DNA of 64,000 bases from Polytrichum commune (taxonomy: Eukaryota > Streptophyta > Polytrichopsida > Polytrichales > Polytrichaceae), in contig OX485808.1 in the NCBI GenBank assembly GCA_950295325.1, positions 7,010,501 to 7,074,500 of the forward strand. The letters are read 5' to 3'. The position numbers were made by a program, and so were the translations under genes. Numbering within the stretch: position 1 is the first letter of the stretch; every line of letters starts with the position of its first letter. The notes under the pieces were generated by a model. That model saw only the letters and a list, made by a program, of their open reading frames with translations, ran no database searches and was not told the DNA's origin. Positions 57,601 to 64,000 of this stretch are shown piece after piece.

Positions 57601-58662
57601 TTCACATTTCATCGCCTCGGGGCAGTCGGGGTCCTCACCTCCACGCTTCCCAGCCATCACAGCACTCAATCCGGTGCCCTATACAAATCTATGCCCACCT
57701 TAACAACACGACTCTGCGACCCACCCTGACAGCGACCTCCCGGACTACCAAATTCATTCAATCCTCCAATGCAACATACAATCCCGCCTATCCGTGCTCG
57801 GGGTCTCACCTCAGCATTGCCCACTCACCACAACACTCAATCTAGGACACCGCCCACATCCATACAGACCTCCACACGACAATCTTGCGCCCAACCCTAC
57901 CAACGACCTCCCGGACTACCAAATTCCCTCGATCCCCCAATCCAAGATACAATCTCGCCTATCCGTGCTCGGGGTCTCACCTCAGCATTGCCCACTCACC
58001 ACAACACTCAATCTAGGACACCGCCCACATCCATACAGACCTCCACACGACAATCTTGCGCCCAACCCTACCAACGGCCTCCCGGACTACCAAATTCGCT
58101 CAATCCCCCAATCCAAGCTACAATCTCGCCTATCCGTGCTCGGGGTCTCACCTCAGCATTGCCCACTCACCACAGCATTCAATCTAGGACACCGCCCACA
58201 TCCATATAAACCTCAACACGACAATCTTGCGCCCAACCCTACCAACGACCTCCCGGACTACCAAATTCACTCAATCCCTCTCACCGCCTCTCCCTCGTCT
58301 GCGTCCCCGCTCCGCAGCGACCAGTCGCTTCCCCACACAATCCAGCGCCCCACGCACAACGAAATCCACCGCAAGCCCCCCACCCCCACCCCACGCCCAA
58401 CCCTAACTTCACAGCGGCTGCGGCCAGAATGGATGCATCACAAGGAGAGGCCCCTAAACAGACGCCAAATTCCCCAAAGAAGCACCGTCCAGGGACTAAG
58501 AACTCCTGGAAACAACAACAAAAAGAGCCGATGCTCATAACAAACCTAGCCCCTGCTCGTCTGCGCAAGGGACGACTCGGTGCCCTCGGCGGGGACATTG
58601 CAACGCAAAGCATCGTTAAGGCGAGTGAAACTTACATTCTGAGTCCAGAAACGGGACGACAT
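54694..58662 (-). CDS. EIF3C: Translation initiation factor eIF3 subunit C, copy 2
   Basis: Exons 58662-58636 and 57516-54694 give the same 949 residues as copy 1. Open frames in the alternative reading frames and in the intron also match, so the two genes look identical at the nucleotide level, including synonymous sites. It is intact and should be expressed from its own identical promoter and telo-box. The two copies converge with 8.08 kb between their stop codons. The identity points to very recent duplication or gene conversion. Confidence 0.96.
57620..58277 (-). repeat. 171-bp tandem repeats in eIF3c copy 2 intron
   Basis: Mirror of 43028-43685 with the same number of units. Fast-changing tandem repeats with the same copy number in both arms support recent common origin. 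Confidence 0.92.
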
Positions 58663-58831
58663 GGTGTCGGTCGACCCCTGCGATACGCCCCGACGGGCAG
58701 GAACGGCAGCGAGCTCCGCAACGACGGCGGCACAGCAGATTGCGAAGCGTAGCCAGACGGAAGGGAAAGGAAAGGAAAGCAAACGCAGAGCTTGGGCGCC
58801 AAACCCTAAAATGGGGAATGGGGGACCGAAA

Positions 58832-59227
58832 GGCCGGTTCACATGGGGTCCCAAGTTCCAAGTCCCAAGTCTCACTCATGTTAGGAAGTCCCGACATGGA
58901 GCCAAAGTCCAGAGGTTTTCAGCCTCCAGAAATTATTAAAATATGAGTTTTGATTTCGGATTTTAATTATTTTATGCAAAAACGTTCGTTGCACTTGTGG
59001 TGACAGTCCGGTCTAGCGTTCTGCTCAAGCCAACTCTTAATACAAGTCCCAAGCCTCACGTGTAAAAAGTCTTGCCATGTAGGCATCCATGTCATAATTG
59101 GGACTTAGGACTTGGGACCCCGTGTGAAGTGCCAAGTCCCAACTTCCACGCACACGACGGCTAAGATTACACAAATCGACCTCAAGTGACATGGGATTTA
59201 GGACTTTAGGACCCATGTGAACCGGCC
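58832..59227. mobile_element. GGCCGGTTCACATGGG-ended MITE, copy in arm 2
   Basis: Mirror of 42078-42473, so it was present before the duplication. Confidence 0.65.
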
Positions 59228-60003
59228 CCAAGCCTTCCCCAATGTAAAACGCTTGTGTTTATGATTTACCACGCAATGTCCTTTGTTAGTTGATGCATTC
59301 TAAATCTTTGTTGTTTGGTGCAGTGGGACTTACTACCGCTCTAATAAATATTGTATGTATGTAGTGTCATATGATGTTTTATGTCAAGGTTGTATGTCAT
59401 GGTGTCATGTGATGTTTCACCCTCGATGAACCTATATAAAATGTTCTTCGTCAAAACCTCCACATGGACCTCGAAGCGCGGATAGCAAGCTTACTTGACA
59501 TGGAAGGTATCACATGCAAAACAACCAACTCCTGATCAAAAGTCACGTAGAGTTAGTGGATAGTTGTACACATGATTTATTGTAGCATTGTAATTGATTT
59601 GTCATATTCACCCCTATGGGTCAAAAAGGCCCCGTTTGGAAATCCCCATGCACAATGACGTGTATTTGAACTCTTTACTTCCATTTCTTTTGTTACTTAT
59701 GTTTAAAATGACCCTTTATGAAATCAAGTCTTTCTTCTAGTGCATTTTTCATATATGTTGAATACCTTAGTGTTATTGAATATTCAAATTCAATTACATG
59801 GCTTGAGTGCCCTTGGATGGCAGCAACTACGGACTTAGTACTTTGATCATCAATTCTCACAAGAGATTAAACTTCCATTTTCCCACCGACACAAGACAAT
59901 GTAAAAATAAATTCTCAAACCCAAAAGCACAAAAAAATATATGATTTTTAAACATGGGGAGGCTTGTAGAAATTGTGTAGACGAACCGACGTTAAGTCCC
60001 TTT

Positions 60004-60260
60004 AACTTATTATTCGTTAATTTGGGACTTTTTTGGCATTTTGAGACAGTTACAAATATAAGAACATGGATAAAATCACACAGATATTGGAGAATGTTGT
60101 AAGATGCAAATACTTTGAAGCGGGTGTTCATATCAAGAACCCAATTAAGAACTCATATCAAGATGGTTTAGGTAGGACGACCCAAACATTAGACCATGTT
60201 GTTGTGATCCATATATTAATTTGAGACAAGAGAAAGTCTCAAATTAACGAATATAGTGAT
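60004..60260. mobile_element. MITE inserted in arm 2 only
   Basis: A 257-bp insertion relative to arm 1. Inverted ends share ATTCGTTAATTTGrGACTTT, read inwards from about 60012 and from about 60252. The flanking CTTT is present once in arm 1 and twice here (60000-60003 and 60261-60264), consistent with a short target duplication. There is no coding frame. It gives an empty-site comparison inside the same window. Confidence 0.75.
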
Positions 60261-61397
60261 CTTTGTCATTTATGTGTTAACCCTTAAACATTAGAGAGGC
60301 CCATCTTTTCCTCTCCATGCATTAAAAACATGTATTTGAGCAACATACTTCCATATTGACCTGATTCATGTCAAAAGTGAGCCTATCAATAATTAACTCT
60401 ATAATCCTCTGGTGCACTATTTGAATCGGTTGAACACCTTGATGTTGTTGAAGGTTTCATTTCAACCAGGTAGCAAGGGCGCCTTTGAATGCAAATACAT
60501 ACGTTGTAATTTGATCATCCATGTCAAGTATGAGTAACCTTTTATCTTCTCCTTGCCTGACACAAGTAGGTCCTTGGGTATTCGTTGACATGCATGCAAC
60601 ACTCTCATCTAAATTCGGTGATCTAGTTCATAGACTATATCATTTTAGACTACTTTTTAGCGTACAACAAATGAATTGTATCTTGTTTTGCAAAGTGGGT
60701 TAAGTTACATTTATTTCAAATACGTTCTGATTTAGTGTGGATATCATTACATATAGTAAAATCGGTACGACGTCCACTAGTGTCACATACATAATAGTGT
60801 CATTTACCCTATTTTGAGGCATACGCTAGGTTACACTAATGATCAATAACTTCATCATTAGTGTCACTTCATGACACTTGGTGTTCAAGTGCACTTATTA
60901 ATATGTTTGCACGAGTATGTCCAATGATGTTATGAGGTGTATGCCTACAAGTTTACAAAATTGTACACAAATGACACTTGCCATTAGTATCCTCAAGAAT
61001 ACCTTCCTCTTGCATACTAAAATGTAAACACATGACACTTGCCATTTGTACACTCAAAAATATATTCCCCTTGCACACCAAAACACAAGACTATCATCTA
61101 AAGTATCCCAATGTGCTACTCTAAATATCAAAGTGTGGACTAGTTTTCACTTGAAGAAATTACTTTTGTTGACAAATGAAATCATATTGGCATGTAGTGG
61201 GCGTGACACCTTGAGACCTCTAGGCATCTAGTTTAGGCTCTTTGCAAATAATGTGCATGATGTTGAATATTATAAATGGTGTACACAATTGAACCATATT
61301 GGCATACAATCAAATTTGAGTTATGAGTGTTGTTTTTTTTAAACCATGTCATATCCTCTATGTTAATCATTATGAAATTTATGTTATGTGGGCCTCA

Positions 61398-62582
61398 AAT
61401 TCATGAAAATCTCTTTATGTTTTTGACGCATAGTATGATCTTGAAATATGTTTTTTGATCATAATATCATTGTTTATAAATTGGTTACATTTGTTTATCA
61501 TGAATATACATAATTATGAGAATTATTTTCCATAGATTTTCAGTATTGTAGCATTTAGATAAAAGTTGAGGATTCCTATATCACGTATGGAATATACAGA
61601 TGTGAAAAGTCTAGTGAGGAATCGGTGTTTAGAAGTAAGTTGACTAAAAAGTCCAAATTTTGATAGTTATCCAATTTTATCTAGATGTGAGTTTAGTGCA
61701 AACCTAATGTGGCTTGTGAATTGGGGACTTGAAGGAGCCCTAAAGCAATCAATACATCATGTTGGATTCCTAGGTTGGTTTATTCCCCATGGTCATGGGC
61801 AATATCTGAAATGTGCACTAAAATGTTTATAGGACATAGCTATTGATTTTTTATTTGATTTTTAAAAATAAACAAGTCCTCTATCTCAAGCCACCTAACT
61901 GGCCATGACATGTGATCTCTACTATAGTTAGTATAGGCCATCAATTTATCTAATTTGAATTTCGACTTCAAATGTTGTCCCAATCTTTCAAATTTTGGAG
62001 TTTGAAGTTGCAGATCTAAACTCGATTTTTTTCATTTCTAATTGACAAGAGTTGTGAATGTGGTGGACACAACAATTATTAATCAAGACCTTAAGCCGGC
62101 TTGCTCATGCCAATACTAACACAAAGACACATGCAAAATACATCCAAAACCCAACCATGGAACATAACTACACTATAATTATGATATAGTATGGCTTACA
62201 ATATTGATCATCGACCCACATCAATTGTCTTACAATCCATGTGTTATTGACGCTTCTTAATTTCCAAACTGCACTTAATTAACATGACTCACTAATTTCA
62301 ATGCCACACTAATCAGGTGTTTAGTGTAGTCTGCTCGTGGACAGAAACCGTAAGTTTCCGGATGAAATACTATCCGCACATTTCCGGCGATGAATTTCAT
62401 TCGCCATCGCCATCGTCACTTTGTGTTTCTCTCCGCGCTCTTAGGATTGTCTTCTGGCGCTCTTTCCTTCTTCATAGAGAGCGCGCTTGGCTGCTGTGAA
62501 TCTCGTCTCTGTACTTACACTTTACGTCGCTGCAACCTTCCAGCACTGCCAGAATAGCTCTGCTCAATCCCTGTGCGATTCT
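61398..62582. other. Intergenic DNA, then a GC-richer possible promoter
   Basis: 61398-62300 is AT-rich without a recognisable gene. From about 62310 the sequence becomes GC-richer with CT-rich stretches, suggesting the promoter or leader of a gene pointing to the right. The 60-codon frame at 62317-62499 has no recognisable similarity and is not called. Confidence 0.4.
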
Positions 62583-63560
62583 TGAATTGAGGTCAAATCA
62601 ATATTAAGAGCAAACTAGCCTTTGTATGTTGTAAAGTAAGTCACAGGTCGAACTCACTTCAAGGCCGCACCTCCTTGGCTGTATAAATCCGAATAAATGT
62701 AGGATACTCATTTGTTCTCCAGGTTCTATCCTCAGGTTTTCCCATTCTGTCATTTCTAGAGAGAGTATTAGGATCCACTGTTGCAGCTCCGTTTAAGAAA
62801 CCGGTACTGCATATGCTTCCGGATTGCTGACCGAAGTTTTCATTCGTTTCTTGCCATTCTCTGGTATCGTACACTGATCACTCCCTGTGGTGATTCTCGA
62901 ATTGAGGTCGATTCGATGGTACGCATAAATCAAGAAATCCATGTGATAAGTCATAGCTCCAACTTACTTCAAGGTCGCAGCTCCTTGGCTGTATGAATTC
63001 CGAGTCATGTATTGATACTTTTTTATTCTCCAGCTTCTATTCTAGGAAACTTGTCATTCTTCCAATTATTAGAGAGTGGATTAGGACCTACTGTTATAGC
63101 CCCGTTGCAGCTATTTCGGCTCTAGGATTTACACTTGCTTGCGGATTGTTGACTGAGGTTTTCAGTCCTTTCTTGCCTTTCTCTGGTGTCGTAGTTTCAT
63201 GCACGTACTTTCTTGAAAAGCGCAGTTGATGCGATTCTCGTAATTTTTTTCTTATTTCTAGTCACAGCATCCGTTACCTGCCTGTGCTCTCTCTACAGAA
63301 TAAGGAAGCCGTTTCTAGTAGGATACTCTTTTGTTCTCCAGGTTCTATGCTCGGATTTTGCCAATCTGCCATTGTTAGAGAGAGGATTAATTAGGATCCA
63401 CTGTTGCAGCCCCGTTGCAGCCAAATCGGTTCTACAGCACTTGCTCGCGGATTGGTGACCGAGGTTTTCAGTCCTTTCTTGCCTTTCTCTGGAAGTGTAA
63501 TTTCATACACGTACTTTCTTGAAAAGAGCAGTTGATGCGATACTCGTACGCTTTTTTATA
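62583..63560 (+). repeat. Three imperfect ~300-bp tandem repeats
   Basis: Units at about 62583-62880, 62885-63240 and 63300-63550 share the blocks ATTGAGGTC-ATTC (units 1-2), CTCCAGGTTCTAT or CTCCAGCTTCTAT, TTAGAGAGaGGATTA, TTGCAGCcCCGTT, GCGGATTG-TGACCGAgGTTTTCA and TTTCTTGCCTTTCTCTGG. Unit length differs because of indels. No frame is conserved across units, so they are probably non-coding, perhaps part of a transcript leader. Confidence 0.8.
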
Positions 63561-63700
63561 TATTTCGAGTCACACCTTTCATAAGTTGTCTGTCCTCGAG
63601 TCTCAAGAGAATAAGGAAGCCGACCGAGTCTAGCAATTGTGCAGCTCCCTACGTTGATCATATGTTAAGAGGTTGGCCCTTGGTGGAGACAGAGCACAGG

Positions 63701-63811
63701 ATGGAGGCTCCTGTATACGTCGAGGAAGACGAGGTGGATCAAACCTCAGTACTGGTAGTTATCGTTGTCCTTTTACTGCTTCTACTCGGAATACTGATTT
63801 CTTTCTATTAA
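63701..63811 (+). CDS. Possible 36-residue single-span membrane microprotein
   Basis: A short frame starting MEAPVYVEEDEVDQTS and followed by an uninterrupted hydrophobic run (V/I/L-rich, about residues 17-36) ending SFY before TAA. The acidic N-terminus plus C-terminal hydrophobic segment would fit a tail-anchored or small integral membrane peptide. I do not recognise the family. It may instead be the end of a larger spliced gene, or chance. The context is a GC-richer stretch after three tandem repeats; the ATG lies in an AGGATGG context, acceptable for plants. Confidence 0.4.
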   Translation: MEAPVYVEEDEVDQTSVLVVIVVLLLLLLGILISFY

Positions 63812-64000
63812 GGTTTTGATTTTGATCATTTTTCAATTTTCTCCAGCGCCTGGAGTTCGTTCTGAATACGAGCTATTTTCCGATTGAAAAAACATTTTTG
63901 TGTTCTTATTACTCGGATGACGGAATGTTGCAGCGTTCAATGAGTGGAAGGTCGATCTACTAAGTCACTGTCTGTCAGTTCTTCATCACTGGTCTGTGGC
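63812..64000. other. Downstream of the microprotein frame, window edge
   Basis: The last 190 bases show no further clear coding sequence. A gene may continue past the edge. Confidence 0.4.

Larger units (their letters stand above)
54336..61397 (-). repeat. Inverted duplication, arm 2 (with second eIF3c)
   Basis: Reverse complement of 40124-46969. Coordinates pair to 101305 from 54336 to about 60003 with no difference noted. Beyond a 257-bp insertion (60004-60260) the arms remain alignable but with scattered mismatches and indels, to about 61397. The right half of the foldback element recurs here (60780-61300), without its left half. Confidence 0.95.

Noticed and set aside
54336-61397. Interpretation of arm 2 as an assembly duplicate of arm 1
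   Set aside because: Outer parts of the arms differ by substitutions and indels and one arm has its own MITE with a target duplication, so two real loci are more likely. Long-read confirmation is still required.
1-64000. CRISPR array, bacterial operons or phage genes
   Set aside because: The content is eukaryotic (spliced plant genes, LTR retrotransposon). The tandem repeats seen have no spacer architecture.

Overview
The window is nuclear DNA of a land plant with a repeat-rich genome. The genes have many plant-type introns. One encodes a plant-style peroxisomal beta-oxidation multifunctional protein. The repeats are plant families: a Tat/Athila-like Ty3 retrotransposon, CACTA and Tourist-like MITEs, and long-TIR foldback elements. 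The proteins are recognisable but diverged from the angiosperm versions I know, so a non-angiosperm such as a fern or other early-diverging lineage is possible. That placement is a guess. No database or alignment could be run, so all identities come from reading the sequence, and exon borders may be off by a base.

Layout: 1-7.9 kb is AT-rich and gene-poor, with one clean CACTA-type MITE (2492-2822). 7.9-8.7 kb (minus) is an intronless UFD1-like gene. 9.5-16.3 kb (minus) is a complete 18-exon gene for the peroxisomal enoyl-CoA hydratase/3-hydroxyacyl-CoA dehydrogenase (728 aa, PTS1 SRL), with a non-coding leader exon near 17.6-17.9 kb. 19.0-19.6 kb is a foldback element. 19.87-31.32 kb is a complete Ty3/gypsy retrotransposon with matching 2119-bp LTRs, a CACAT target duplication and an uninterrupted 2079-codon Gag-Pol frame read on the minus strand. 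31.7-32.2 kb is a Tourist-like MITE. 33.66-38.22 kb (plus) is an 8-exon gene for a NEPRO-like nucleolar protein (819 aa).

From about 40.1 to 61.4 kb the window is a giant inverted duplication. Two arms of roughly 7 kb each carry a complete eIF3c gene (949 aa, one intron). The genes converge on a 7.4-kb spacer. Inside the arms the sequence appears identical. Outside a sharp border near 41.3/60.0 kb, where one arm holds a 257-bp MITE, the arms differ visibly. The spacer holds a decayed hAT-type transposase gene split by a 1201-bp Tc1 element with an intact DD34E transposase, which is unusual for a plant. The last 2 kb holds three imperfect ~300-bp repeats and a possible 36-codon single-span membrane microprotein gene (63701-63811).

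How the genes relate: the host genes do not form one pathway. eIF3c (translation initiation) and the NEPRO-like protein (rRNA/RNase MRP-related in animals) share telo-box-like promoter motifs typical of plant ribosome and translation genes. UFD1 (ubiquitin/CDC48) and the MFP (fatty acid beta-oxidation) are unrelated neighbours. The most notable observations are the inverted eIF3c duplication with a sharp identity border, the intact Tc1 element, the UFD1 retrocopy lacking its CDC48-binding box, and the splice-dependent PTS1 of the MFP.
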